Assembly: GCF_031143425.1 (NCBI RefSeq)
Contig: NC_090445.1
Location: 823,520,817 to 823,584,816, forward strand
Direction of reading: 5' to 3'
Length of the DNA: 64,000 bases
From: Pleurodeles waltl
Lineage: Eukaryota; Chordata; Amphibia; Caudata; Salamandridae
Within the stretch, counting starts at the first letter, position 1. The number at the start of each line of letters is the position of its first letter. The notes beneath the pieces were generated by a model. That model ran no database searches, had not been told where the DNA came from, and saw only the letters and a list, made by a program, of their open reading frames with translations. The position numbers and the translations under genes were made by a program. Below, piece after piece: positions 11,190-23,059 of the stretch.

Positions 11190-13113
11190 CTACCGTCTCA
11201 GTCATGACCATTTAGGTCAATGGCACATTCTACCTTTTTTGCAAGTAGAGTAAATACACCATTCTTTTTCTTAATACTGAAGGAACACATGCAGCCATAG
11301 ATCCATGAATGTTGCTTACTGCGAACTTCTGTCTCTTCCGCCCTGGTCTCCTGAAGAAGTATGATATCAGCTTTCAATTTATGACAGTAATCTAATAACT
11401 TCTTTCACTTAATTGGATGGTTGAGGCCTTTAGTATTTAGAGAAATAAGTTTAAGTGAAGTTTGGGCCACAACAGAGTATTAGGTGGCAGGTCATTCCAT
11501 TAGCAAGATTGGCAGCACCTCTGAGAGTGAGGCAAAAGGGTAGGTTGGACAGATGATAAATACTAGGAAAAAGGAAGATCATGAATCTTCCAGAGAAACA
11601 GGAGAATATCCGTAGCAATTCGTTACAAATGAAAGGAGTGTGGATTCTGCTTGGCAACAAAAAAAGCATTGTACCAACAGTTGACATGAATAACTCAAAT
11701 GCCCAAAAACATCACGAGCTACCACCAACCCGTGCTACCCACCACCCCAAAAGCCAAAAAGGGAGCCCTGTAGGCCTCAGTGGAGAGAAACGGTCCCAAA
11801 AATGAAGTCTGGACAGGAGCAGAACAGCATTTAAAGAAACTACAACAGTGTACATATGTTTGGTAACAATCATATGTTGTGAACCTCTAAACTAAGATGT
11901 GACGGACCTCTAAAAAAAGGAGGATCATTGGAAGTTATTATTACAGAACCTAACAGTTTCAACTCCTAGATTTACAATGGTGTAACTGGCAGATGTCACC
12001 GTTGACAGAAGCAAGGTCGAAAACGATGCCTGCGAGAGGAGAGGTGTAACATTTTAAGAATCCTTTTCATAGACCTATGCATAAAAAAACATTTATCTAA
12101 GGATATCAGCAACAGAGCTCAATTCAGAAAGCAAGTGCAAGAGGATATAAACTTAGGATTTCAGTTGGATGGTGAAAGAAGACATCCTTTAACGTACAGG
12201 TGGTATGGATGCAAATCAATGTGTCATTTGGGAATCTGCTAATTGTCTCAGAAACATCTCTAAGTCCTCGGGTTCATCGAAGAATCTTGGTTTACCCTTG
12301 AAGCTGATCTTCATCTTGGCAGGACCTGCAAAGGAAAAAGTGATGTCCACGGATTTGAGTTCAGGGCGCAATGCCAGAAATATTTTCCTCCAATCAACTG
12401 TAGGCTTGGCAAAGTCTTGAGAGATTCCAATTTTGTGATCATTCCATTGAATACTTATGATCTCTTTCATTGGTTCCAGAATGATTTCTGTGGGACAGTA
12501 TCAAAGTGTTCTGAAGATAAGGGCCCTAGGACGGTTGTGAAGAATAGCATTGGAGTGATTTGGAATCCTATGAGCTCTTTTGATTTCGGATGTACAGTCA
12601 AATGATATATCCACCCCCTGGGGAAGCCAAGATTCGAGGAAGGTTACACAAGTCTTTTCTTTGGTTTCTGTATTTTCTGTTAGACCAAAAATTCTTGAAT
12701 TCCCTCTTCTGTTTTTGTCCTCTAATGCTGAATTTTTTTTTTCTAACGATATCGCTTTGCGTGACAGAGAATCTGAGTTCTTTGTGAGGCAGCTTGGTTT
12801 GTCTTCCAAGGTACTTATTCTTGATTCTGCTTCATCCTTTCAGTTGGCGAGAGCTCACACATCTTGCTCAAGACCTCCCATTTCATGTTGAAGATTTTCA
12901 GTGTTGGCTTTGGTAGATTGTGATAAGACATGTAGAGCTTTGAGTTTGAGGAGGATAATTTCAAAGTTATTGGCCAGGTCCTGTTTGCCTTTGATTGAGG
13001 AGGCCGACAATGGAGGATCTTGTTTGGTTTATTTCTGAGCAGATTTGATTCTCTCTGATCTTTTCATCCTCTGTGTTCTTTTCTGGATGTTTTCTCTTTT
13101 TTGTGTCTGCCAT
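11190..13113 (-). mobile_element. L1 LINE, 5' half (ORF1 and start of ORF2)
   Basis: Reading on the minus strand, an ORF1-type gene (about 13113-12216) is followed after about 750 bp by the start of an ORF2 endonuclease (about 11460-11200). The endonuclease part shows the order expected of L1, N-G-L-N-H-P-like, then K-A-D-I-I-L-L-Q-E-T-R in pieces over shifted frames, then I-K-K-K-N-G-V. The rest of ORF2 (RT and 3' end) is not found below 11190. L1 copies are usually truncated at the 5' end, so keeping the 5' half and lacking the 3' half implies later deletion or replacement. Confidence 0.75.
12216..13113 (-). pseudogene. L1 ORF1 (RNA-binding protein) pseudogene
   Basis: ORF1p of L1 is the RNA-binding chaperone that coats the element's RNA. 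The likely start is at 13113 (M-A-D-T-K-K). A coiled-coil-like segment with alternating S/L/K lies around 12809-12700. It is followed by the RRM-like segment (N-S-R-I-F-G-L-T-E and I-K-R-A-H-R-I-P, about 12700-12530). The C-terminal domain (D-F-A-K-P-T-V-D-W-R, then P-A-K-M-K-I, then F-F-D-E-P-E-D) is at 12470-12216. Stops and at least one frame change separate the N-terminal, RRM and C-terminal parts, so no intact protein is made. Confidence 0.75.
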
Positions 13114-13597
13114 TATTAAATGGCTGGTGTATTCGTGATGACGATATGTTACTTAAATGTACACAGAGTTACTGGGCAGACTAAACAACAACCACTATGG
13201 TCACGGTCAAAGATTGTGTTGTAGTCTTCTGGCACTTTTTAGTTGACCCCTTATTGTAGTATCTGAAGATGAGATATAACTTTAGTGGTGCAGTGTAGAT
13301 GTGGGAGCAGACTGTAAAAGCAAGGATATCCTTGCTCAGAAATGTATAGACTTTGAGAGCTGTATCACATGTTCAAATGAGGTTAAATTAAGGCTCCAGT
13401 CTAGAGGAGAGCAATACCCTGTATAAATATGGCAGAAATTTTGAGGGTGACCGATCCCAGTGGGATCATTTAACACCACATGAATTTGTGTTAGAATGTG
13501 CCCATATGTCTCGGATAGAAAATTAATTTAAGCTTGAAGGTAATGTTCTTTCTACAACTCACATGGGACATTGGTGGGCATTGCATTTGCACTTAGG
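13114..13597. other. Possible L1 5' UTR and flank
   Basis: Lies immediately upstream of the minus-strand L1 ORF1 start, so part of it may be that element's 5' untranslated region. No boundary, promoter motif or target duplication could be seen. Confidence 0.3.
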
Positions 13598-14482
13598 GGC
13601 ATATTTATACTCTGTTTGCACCAAATTTGCGTCATTTTTTGTACGCACATTGGGCTCAAACTGAAATCCATATTTATATTTTGTCATTAGACCTGTCTAG
13701 AGTCAAAATATTGGAGTTTGCACCATTTTTTGGATGAGTGAACCTACCTTGCATCAATGAGATGCAAGCTAGGCGTTCCCATCCAAAAAATGGTGCTAAC
13801 CCCATAGTGCCATATTTATTCCACTGTTCTAAAATGACACATGGGTGGGAGATTATTTATTGTCTGGGTCAGACCAGGCGTTAGGGGACCTGTGGACCCA
13901 TTTCCATAGTCAGACACCATGGAATGGGTCCACAGGTGCCCACCCCAGCCCCTGAAACACCCCTACGCACACTAGAGGGACACCAGAGGATGGGGGACCC
14001 CATCTCAGGTAAGTAGGGTAAGTATAGGTAAGTATTTTTTGGTTTTATTTTAAAGGACCATTGGGAGCCCTAAAATGGCCCCCCTGCATGGCACTGGGTG
14101 CAATAGCCATGCCCAGGGGACACTGGTCCCCTGTGCTGGCCATTGAGGTGGTTGGCATGACTCCTGTCTTTTATAAGACAGGAGTCATATGTTATGGATG
14201 ATTGTGCGTCAGGAAATGACGCTAGGCTGGTTTGAGGCATTTTATTTGCCTCTAACCAGCCTAGCGTTGTTTTTTGATGCTCAACCTCTATCTCCTCTCC
14301 AGCCACCCCCACCTGGCTAGCGTCATTTTAGTTGACGCTAGCCCAAGCTTAGTGCGGGCTTGCGCCATTCCATTAATATGGCACCCGGCTGGCGCTCAGG
14401 AATGGCACAAGCCGGCGCTAAACTTTTTGATGCAAAACTGTGTTAGCACAGTTTTTCACCAAAACGTTTAAATATGGGCCTG
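13598..14482. mobile_element. Large inverted-repeat element with internal hairpins
   Basis: The ends are imperfect inverted repeats (AGGGGCATATTTATACTCTG at left; reverse complement of the right end AGGCCCATATTTAAACG). Inside are serial hairpins: GCACCATTTTTTGGATG/CATCCAAAAAATGGTGC (about 13720-13794), TGGACCCATTTCCATAG...CCATGGAATGGGTCCA (about 13894-13936), ACTCCTGTCTTTTATAAGACAGGAGT (about 14160-14186), and CGCTAGGCTGGTT/AACCAGCCTAGCG (about 14219-14266). There is no transposase. The class is uncertain; Harbinger or another cut-and-paste group is likely. No target duplication was found. Confidence 0.65.
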
Positions 14483-14599
14483 TGTCTGGACTGCTTATAG
14501 ATGGATGATTTGACACAAGAGACATATACACTAACAGCAACCCTTTCAGTAAATACATTAGAGTCTGGAAAATACAACATCTTTGTGATTTGACTGGAA

Positions 14600-15230
14600 G
14601 TCAAATTGGTAGCCAGAGCATTTGTTGGGTGGCTGACCAAAAGAAATACATTATTAAAATGTAGTGTTACATTCAGTGCCAAGGAATTGGCTTTTTTGGA
14701 TTTAAGAATTGGTGCACATAAAAATACATTTAAATGTAAGGTATATTATAAACACACTGACCGAAACAATCTCTTTGAGATTCGACAGTTTTCATCCAAC
14801 ACCCCTCAGAGAGAATCTGCTTTTTGGCCATTTTCTGAGATTAAGACGAAACTGCATTGACACAACCAATTATGAAAGACATGCAAATATACTGACAGCG
14901 AAAACTTGAGAGAAAGGCTATCATAAATGGATTAATATGAAAGCTGGAAAAGGAGCACTTAGTAACAGCTGTGGGCTTCTGTTACAATCCTCTGCCAAAA
15001 GTTAGACAATTTAATCTGTGCAACAACTTTTAACCCTTATTCCAACAATGTCAAGAATATAGTAAACAAACATTGGCGAATGGTATTAGGCAAACCCATG
15101 TTCTCTTTCAGAAAAGGGAGGAGCATTTGCAATATCACAGTGTACACAAGACCAAGCATCCATGAGAAAAGAAGTTCTCAAAGCACATGATGGGACTTAC
15201 TTTCGCTTAGTGGTCATTATCAAACAGACC
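14600..15230 (+). pseudogene. Penelope-like retroelement RT fragment
   Basis: Three successive blocks match the C-terminal part of Penelope-like reverse transcriptases. The first is L-A-F-L-D-L-R-I, then C-K-V-Y-Y-K-H-T-D-R-N-N (14680-14775). The second is the segment with N-I-V-N-K-H-W-R-M-V-L (15050-15085). The third is a degraded region starting K-A-H-D-G-T-Y-F-R near 15180-15210. Stops and frame changes separate the blocks. The upstream palm motifs and the GIY-YIG endonuclease are absent, so this is an ancient 5'-truncated fragment. Confidence 0.7.
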
Positions 15231-15519
15231 CACTCTCAGAAAGAAACACAAACACACTCACTGTGCCACATGCCCAGGAGAAAACAAAGGTAAAGGCGCA
15301 GAAGAGAACACCGGTGCACCATCAGGTGGAATCCTGGACACACTTACAGTAGGAAACACAGGCAAGTGCACTCACATGAACTACAAACTGCTGCACTTAC
15401 TGGTGAAAAGGCAGCCAGACCACGATGCAGAAAACACAGGTGTACTCTCAGTGGGGCTCACTGGTGCATTCACACGAGGAGACAGCAACGCACACAGCGG
15501 TTCACTCATCAGGAAAATA
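15231..15519. other. Unassigned sequence
   Basis: ACA-rich sequence between the Penelope fragment and the SINE-like unit. No feature recognised. Confidence 0.3.
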
Positions 15520-15920
15520 AAGTGCGCTGAAGAAAACTAAACAAGCATTTTCAATGCAACGGGTCTCGCATTTGCTCGAGTCAGAGCTATTAGCGTTGTA
15601 AAGAAAGGAAACGCAGCACAATTGCACTATGTAAAATGCAGCGCCATCGCGCTGCGTGGAAAATAAACAGATAAAGTAGTCAGGACCCCAGGCTGAAAAC
15701 ATCAAGCCTCGTATGTTTTTAGTAGTTTACCGGTGCTGTGTATGTGGGCTAATCACTGGAAAAGGCATGACGTATGCATGCCTTTCACAAATGAAAGCAA
15801 GCGGATTTTAAAAGGCAAGCCCACGAACCAATGTAAGTGACTGATGTGACATGGGCGTGGTTTGAAGCTCAAAGAGAGATTACAGAATGGACGGAGCGCT
15901 TTGCGCTCGCCCATAATAAA
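15520..15920 (-). mobile_element. SINE-like non-autonomous element, copy 1
   Basis: Its reverse complement aligns over several hundred bases with 60700-61200. Shared blocks in the same order are GTCACATCAGT, GGGCTTGCCT, GGCATGCA...GTCATGCCTTTTCC, GACTACTTT, and the 3' block ACAACGCTA...CGAGACCCGTTGCATTG. The plus-strand copy ends in poly(A). That makes this a dispersed retroposed family without coding capacity. I see no clear tRNA or 5S promoter boxes. Confidence 0.65.
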
Positions 15921-17079
15921 ATAAGTCAACCTACGAGGAAGCGAGCTTGCTCACAAGAAGAATAAGAAGCCCACTCGCAGGGGGAGACAGGATGGGCACC
16001 TTCATACTAGGAAACATAATCACATAAGTACATAGGTTCAGAGTTAAAGAAAGAAACTATACGCATCATGTAGAGTCTAAGTTCACCTCAAGAGGTTTCC
16101 TGGCGATATATAACAGACTTGCGGTGCTAACCAGATCAGTGTCATTGACCTTGAATGCATGAAAGGTTAAACAGATGCCGGGATTCGAACATAAGATATT
16201 GGGGAACTGAGAGAAGAGTGGGGCACGGGGTGATGTAGATGGAGAATCGGTGCAAGGCGTGTGGAACTGAGTGATGAGTAAAAGAAAAAGGGGACTAATA
16301 CAGGGAGACGCACTCCATTTAATTTTTCTTGAAATGAAGTTCAGCCGCGCCACAAATCACGGCTCGTTGGACACTTCGGCCTCCCTAGTGGCACTGTGCG
16401 GGTTTGTGGTGACAGAGAAATAAAGAGGGATGTGCCCTAACATTCATGCATATCTCTCACATTCTGTTCAATGACGGCTCCAGGGGGCCAGCCGATCATT
16501 AATAAAATAAATTATATAGAGATGACAGAAATCCAATCATTAGAACCACATTACGTTCCATAAGGAAATTACAGTTAAAAACGACAAAACATACTGGTAA
16601 ATACCCCCAATGCATGAAAGGAGTTTTAGTTTGTAAATCAGGAGCTCAAATGAAAACCTAGGATTCTAGAAAGAAATGCAAAACGCTATGAAGGGCAGAA
16701 CTTTACTCCAATGTCAAGCTATGTTGCAAATAGAAAACCCTCATTGGCCACTAGAGGGAGTATTAACATTGGTTATGAAAAAACTCTTGTCCGCATTTTC
16801 AGACACAATTAAAAATACACTTCTTCCGCCTCAAGTCGCAGGCCTTTTCTTTTCAGGTGATCCACCTCTCCCTGGGCAGAAGGGAAAAGTGCTCCACATA
16901 GCTGGCTTCCCTAGGATGTTCTGCATTAAAAAAGGAATATAATCCTTACTGATTGCTCAACAAGGCCCACCCGCTCAACTCAGTCATCAAAATATCAAAT
17001 TATGTAGTCATGCAGTTCATTGTCCTGCAACATAGGTAATATTAACGCCTTCCCTGCTAGACCTTTTCCCTCCCTGTGC
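15921..17079. other. Unassigned sequence
   Basis: No exon or repeat with defined ends. A minus-strand GTTCGAATCCCGG near 16184-16198 resembles a tRNA B-box, but no cloverleaf can be built around it. Confidence 0.35.
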
Positions 17080-19745
17080 TAAGCTTTTTTTTCAGCTATT
17101 CGGGTAGTTCAGTCTTAGGCCCCCATAACATTTTGTTCACATAAGGTATCCACACCACATTTGTGTCCTTTTTTTCCCCCCCAACATCCTGGGGATTCTA
17201 AAGTTACCCAGGGTTTGTGGATTCCCCTAGAGGGCACTGAGAAAATGGGCAAAATATAGCAAAATTTTGAGTTTCTTGGGAAAACTGGAGAAAAAAAGTG
17301 CTACAGAAGAAAGTGTTTGATTTTTTTCTCTGCAAATGGTATCAACAAAGGATTTGTGGTGCTAAAGTCACCATCTTTCCAGCTTTCAGGAACAGGCAGA
17401 CTTGAATCAGAAAAACAAATTTTTCAACACAGTTTTGGAATTTTACAGGGACATAGTCCATTGTTCCTCTTTTCTTAATGCTTTCAACCTCCTTCCAGTT
17501 GTTGGCAGACATGGGTGTGAAACCAATGAAGGATCCTGGAAAGCTATAAATTTCTGAAGAGTAGACATAATTCTGAATTTAGCAAGGCGTCATTTGTGTA
17601 GATCCTTCAAGGTTTTCCTATAGAAAGTAATAGTTGAAATAAAAAAATATAGAAATTTAATTTTAAAAAAACAGCCATTTGTTTCTAAGTTTTTATCTGT
17701 AACTTTTTCTAACTATGGCAGATCTTCAAAAGCAATGTATCATTACGTCCGCTAGACCCTTCTAGTTGAAGGGATATATAGGAATTGTAGGTTCACCAAG
17801 AACCCAAGGTACCCAGAGACAATAACTGAGCTGCATCTTGCAATGGTTTTTCATTCTGTACTGGGTATGCAGCAATTCATATGGTAAATTATAGTAGGTA
17901 TCAAGGAATTCAATGTATTTCCGAAAAGGGCACAAGATATGCCGTTTAGAAGCAGGGGTTATTTGCACACCTGAGAATTTGTGGGTACCCATACAAGCAT
18001 GTGAATTAGAGGGTATTTCTCAAAATTACGTATTTCTTGCATATTGTCTTACATTTGGAAGGTTCAAATACAGAAAAATACAATGGTAATAACACTGGTT
18101 CTGTTATTCTGTGTTCCCTTAAGTCTCCCAATTAAAATGGCACCTCACTTGTTTGAGTAGGCCTGGTACTCACGATAAGAAAATCCCCAAAAAGTGTTTT
18201 TTGAGCCCAACTGCAGCTGGAACTGAGGAAATCAAGCAAACCTATATGTTTTTGAAACCTAGACACCTAGGGGAATCCAGGGTGGGGATATTTGTGTGAC
18301 TCTCACTAGGTTGCTTTACCCAGACTTCCTTGCAAACCTATAACAGTGACAAAAAAAACAAAAACACATTTTCCTCACATTTCTGCGATGGAAAGTTCGG
18401 GAATCTTCGCAGAGCCACAAACGTCCTTCCACCCAGCATTCTCCTAAGTCTTCTGATCAAAATGGTACCTCAATTGTATGGGTAGGCCTACTGCCCATGA
18501 CAAGTAACAACCCAAAACACAACATGGATACATCAAATGTTTCCAAACAAAACTGACCTGTTTTTTGCATAGTGGGTAACTGTGATTTTTGGACTCTACC
18601 TCAGCTGGCACCCAGGGAAACCTAGCAAACCTACACATTAAAAAAAACTAGACCCCTATGGGAATTCAGGAAGGGGTGATAAGGTTGCTTTACCGACATC
18701 CCCTTGCAAACCTCAAACTTTGACTAAAAAACACATTTTCCTCAAATTTCTGTGATGGAAAGTTCTGGAATCTGCACAGAGCCACCAACCTCCTTCCTCC
18801 CAGCATTTGCCTACATCTTCTGATGAAAATGGCATCTCACTTGTGTGCGGAGGCCTAGTGCCCGTAGCAGGAATCATGCCAAAACACAACGTGGATACAT
18901 CAATTTTTTCCACTCAAAACTGACCTGTTTTTTTAAAAGTGGGTAGCTGCGGTTTTTAGGCCCTAGCTCAGTCAGCACCTAGGGGAACCCAGCAAGCCTG
19001 TAAATGTTTCAAAACTAGACACCTAGCGAAATCCAGGAAGGGGTGACTTGTGCGGCTCCCACCACATGTTTTTACCCAGAATCCCTTGCAAACGTCAAAC
19101 TCACTCCCAAAACCCCCAGGGGGGCTAGAAAGGATGTTCCTATGTGTGCCTGGGAGTGGGGACACTGGCATGCCAATTGTGGGCACCCCACCCCTCTTTT
19201 ATAAAAAAAAATATCCCCTGGGCGGATTGGGGGTAATAAGCCCGATCTGCCCTCTGGGTGGGCAGAAAGACTGCTTGTGTCTGGAGAAGGGTGGGACATT
19301 GGATTGCCCATTTTAAGCAGCCACCAGCCCTATATGTTAACAAAAAAAAAAACTGGTGTCTAGTGGGGTTTCTGCCCCCCTGGAAGGCACATGGGGGTAA
19401 TAACTCCCATCTGCCTCCTGGGGGGCAGAAAGGCTGTTCCTATTTGTGTCTGGGTGGTGAGGGCATTGGCATGCCCATTGTCTGTAGCCCCCACCCCTCT
19501 TTTACATAAAAAGTGGGCATTTGGGGGGAATACTCCATCTGCTACCCGTGGGGTCAGAAAGACTGTTTGTGCCTGGGGAGGTGTGGGGGCATTTGCAAGC
19601 CCATTTTGGGCAGCCCCCAACCCTATAAGTTAAAGAAAAATAACCCTTGGGTCTTGTGGGCTTTCTGTCCCCATATATCCCCTGGGGAGGCAGAAAGACT
19701 GATTATGGCATAAAATTAAGGGGAAGCAAAAGCCCTTGCTCAAGG
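17080..19745 (-). repeat. Composite long repeat, copy A (minus)
   Basis: Two parts. From about 17100 to 19090, units of roughly 370-400 bp recur, each with AACACAACGTGGATACATCA, an ACTGACCTGTTTTTT block and a CCAGCATT...CTTCTGATGAAAATGG block (compare 18430-18620 with 18800-18990). From about 19090 to 19745, GC-rich units of about 130-165 bp recur, each with a CAGAAAGACTG...TGTGTCTGG block (19126, 19263, 19426, 19555, 19692). The reverse complement of this order appears at 62,600-64,000. No coding capacity; family unknown to me. Confidence 0.8.
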
Positions 19746-19789
19746 GGCCTCTCCCCCCTCCCTTGTGTCTAGTGGGTGAATCCCTGCCT

Positions 19790-20045
19790 ACACCTACACA
19801 AACCTACCTTTACCTACTTACAAATACTTCTACCTTCATCTACCTCTACCTCACTCTACCTATACCTCTACTTACCCACACCTACCTAAACCTCTACCTA
19901 CACCTACCTCTGCCCACACCTACCTCTACCTACACCTACACCTACCTCCCTCTACCTACACCTCTACTTACCTACACATACCTCTACCTACCTACACAAA
20001 TCTACCTTTACCTACTTACACCTACCTCTGCCTACCTCCATCTCT
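19790..20045. repeat. CTACC/CTACACC minisatellite
   Basis: Degenerate tandem hexamer-like units (CCTACACCTAC, CTCTACCTAC) across about 250 bp, ending in a short TCTC run. The long open frame with alternating T-Y-L-Y-L-P patterns is a product of the period. Confidence 0.9.
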
Positions 20046-22427
20046 CTCTCTCCTGGTCTCCATCTCTCTCGTGTCCAGGCATATCAGTAGTGCAATAGAG
20101 GGAGCTGCTTCTCTGTCTTCTTTATATGCCAATAGATTTCACCTTTGTTTCACAATCCAGTTACACTGAAAGACAATACAAAGGGGAAACCTGTTGGCTT
20201 TGCCAAAGCTTGTTAAATATTGTTTAGCACAAATTAACTAGCAGCAAGTACGCAAGCTACCCTACCTCAAAGATGGACTGCACAAAAAAAGCCCTAAAAA
20301 AATAGGTGGGTTGTCTCATTTAACATAGTCAATGCACAATATATCACTGTCACAGGAAATCATGTCACAGAAAGTGAAACCGCAACTCTACCATACCCTT
20401 CAATTTAATGGCAAGATTTTTGGTTTCCTGTCAAAGCTAAGGCGCAAACTTTGCTACATATATTGAATATGAAAATAAGTATATGCATACAGTATATATG
20501 CTCAAATATAAACCGCACATACATGTCTACACGTTCTTCCCTGCAAAGCAGTTAATGCTGGAAGCACGTTTGAGCCTACATTTAAAAAAATTGTACAAGG
20601 TCATTATCAATATTAATTTATACATATGTTGCAATGAAAGACAAATTATGGAACTCGAAAAAGCCTGGTCTGAACCTAGAGTCCTAAACATTAATAGTCC
20701 TTTGGTTCAATTAACCCATACAAGGCCAGGCTGGCCATACTAGGCATCAGGCATTTCCCCGGGAGGCTGGAAGGGTGAGGGCTACTTTTGTTGCTGGGGT
20801 GCCGGTTTTGTACCAGTGCAGCAGTTTTAAAAACACTGCAGAGTTCCTTGTATATCTAACAGTTTTCAGACAACAATAGAAGTCCACCATTACACTGGTG
20901 ATTAATGTACCTGCTGAAGAGAGATTGGAGTTTTGTGTAATGGCAGCTTTTCATCATCTAAGGTAGCCCAGAGGGTTCATATGCTTTCTGTGAAGAACAT
21001 GAACTATGCAGAACACAGAACAGTATTTTATGTGCAGTGCTCATTGGGATACTGCTTTTGTCACAGAGATCCTTTTGTTAATGTGCAGTTCATAAGTTTC
21101 AGTCATAATGTGCACAGTGAGCTACGATCTGCCACCAAAGAGCTGCATGCAAACTGCATGATACAGGTTAGAAAGTTGTGTTTTTCCCCCGTCTTTCATT
21201 ATCCTAATTTTGTTAAAAAGGGCTCATTTGGGTAGAAATAAATTGTTAGTAAAGTCAACCCTAACCGCTGTGTTACCTTCTGAATCCAGTATGGAAGACG
21301 TGAATCCTACACCTCGTAGTCCCTTTGGCTTGCGTAACATTTTCTATACACTGATTTATACCTGTATGATTCTTTGTATGTGTGCATGATGTATTGTGCT
21401 CCAACACCGTACGCTGGTAAAAGAGGCGCAATAAAACAAATGAAATGCATGTGAGAGAGGGGCTATGGAGGGGTGAGTGGCACTGTAAGAGGGGGATGGT
21501 GAGGGAATCATTGAAGAGCCCCAATGAAGACTGCTGTATCCTGGTGCACTGTAAGGCCATAATTCACTATGCTTTAAAACCGAGTACAATTGAATATATA
21601 ATGAAAAGTGTTTTGTAGAATGCACCATTTTGCCACTTTTCCCAAATTGTCTTGGGGGTGGGAGGAGAGAACCCCATCTCCTCCTCCTGCCCCATTGTAG
21701 TGGTCGTTATGCCCTCAGTGGCGGCTGGTATACCAAAATTTGCCAGGGCTGCTTTGGACTCCCAGTCCGGGCCTAGACCCACACAATTTGGCGTCTGTAC
21801 ATTCCTAACCGAGGCAGGGCAATACCCCGAAGGAGTTGGTGTCCACATCGTGTGCCTGATTTCTAGCTTTATGGGCAATGTGTGGGCTCCACTTGCACAG
21901 CAGGAGTCAGCATGTGTGGCCTCAGCATGGCCCGGACAGCAGCACGGAGGCTGAACGTGCCATAGGCAAGATGCCATCCTGCTCACTAGGGTTGTGATAA
22001 AGAGTCTTCCTGAACGTGGATAACTCGCAGCCAGCAATCATTTGTGACTTCAAAGCTTATTCACTTTTGTATTTCTCGAACGCACGTGACGTGTCTTCAA
22101 ACTTGTGAAATGATTATTAATTCATTCAGCAGGCTTCTGATGCAAGGAGTAAAACGTAATAAATGTAGTCAACAGTTTGCTGGAGCAGAACACACATTAC
22201 AATTCAGTCTTTCAGGCCCAGACCTGGAAACTGTACACTCGGTGATAAGACAAGCACAGTGCTGCAAAAGCCGCCTTTGCACTCAGCGTGAATGACACTG
22301 ATTTCGCAGCGCTGCATCCTCTGTACTTACTTCAGACTAGATTGTTGGACTCACCTATAACACCCGGTACATGCCCAGTGCAACAGCAACTATCGAGGCA
22401 GGAATGCTGGAGGGATGTGGCACCGAG
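20046..22427. other. Unassigned sequence
   Basis: About 2.4 kb without a recognisable gene. A 156-codon minus-strand frame at 21567-22037 has no family resemblance, no splice context and a composition like its shadow frames. Part of 21640-22030 is GC-richer and may be an old repeat. Confidence 0.35.
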
Positions 22428-22579
22428 TCCTGATTTAGGTCCACGTGGAGGGAATACTCCGCCACAAACGTGACGGATATCCTTCCGCCATAGGATAGAA
22501 TAGGGTCGTAATACGGCTGACAGGATATCCCTCACATTTGTGTGGAGCATTTCGCTCCACCGACTTCTAAATCAGCCCT
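22428..22579. mobile_element. Palindromic MITE, copy 3
   Basis: A diverged member of the family at 1978-2150 and 8411-8578. It opens TCCTGATTTAGG, closes TTCTAAATCAGCCCT, and keeps GACGGATATCC and its complement ACAGGATATCC in the arms. It has more substitutions than the other two copies. Confidence 0.65.
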
Positions 22580-22699
22580 AAAGCTCTGCAATTTTGAATC
22601 TGTGGTGCTGGCTTAAACTTTCCTTATGTCCAATATCTCAACAGAATAGCCAAAGGCATTGTGCGCTGAGCAGCTCATCAGCACTCTAGGTCTCTTATT

Positions 22700-23055
22700 A
22701 TCAGAATTATGCGGCAGAAGAGAGTCAAATTATGTGGCAGGATTGAGTAAACTATGCGGCAATGAAGGCAAATTATGTGGCATAATGCAGCACATTTTGT
22801 AATAGTATTCATTATTTTGTCATTTTTAAACATGGTAGCACTGTCTGGGCATTCGTTGCACCTCATTAGTACCAACTTAACAGATAAATCTAACAATAAG
22901 CAATGGAAAAGTGACCAATCCAGCTTTGCAAAGGGCCTTCCACCATGCAAAATCACATTGCTCCTTTTTTGTAACTTTTGAACCATTTGAGCAAAAAAAA
23001 TGTTTTTGACAATCTGCAGATTATGAGACAGATGATGGATTATGTGGCAAATGTG
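22700..23055. repeat. Dispersed ATTATGYGGCA motif cluster
   Basis: The motif A-A-T/C-T-A-T-G-C/T-G-G-C-A occurs four times between 22707 and 22783 and again near 23040. Spacings are about 20 bp in the first group. It does not form a clean tandem array, and the origin is unclear. Confidence 0.5.
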
Positions 23056-23059
23056 ACAA

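Noticed and set aside
16180..16210. B-box-like GTTCGAATCCCGG on the minus strand, possible tRNA or tRNA-derived SINE
   Set aside because: No matching A-box at the right distance, no cloverleaf stems, and no second copy seen in the window.
19736..20098. 120-codon frame rich in Thr, Tyr, Leu and Pro
   Set aside because: Produced by the CTACC-type minisatellite period.
21567..22037. 156-codon minus-strand open frame
   Set aside because: No recognisable domain; a plus-strand frame in the same place is equally open.
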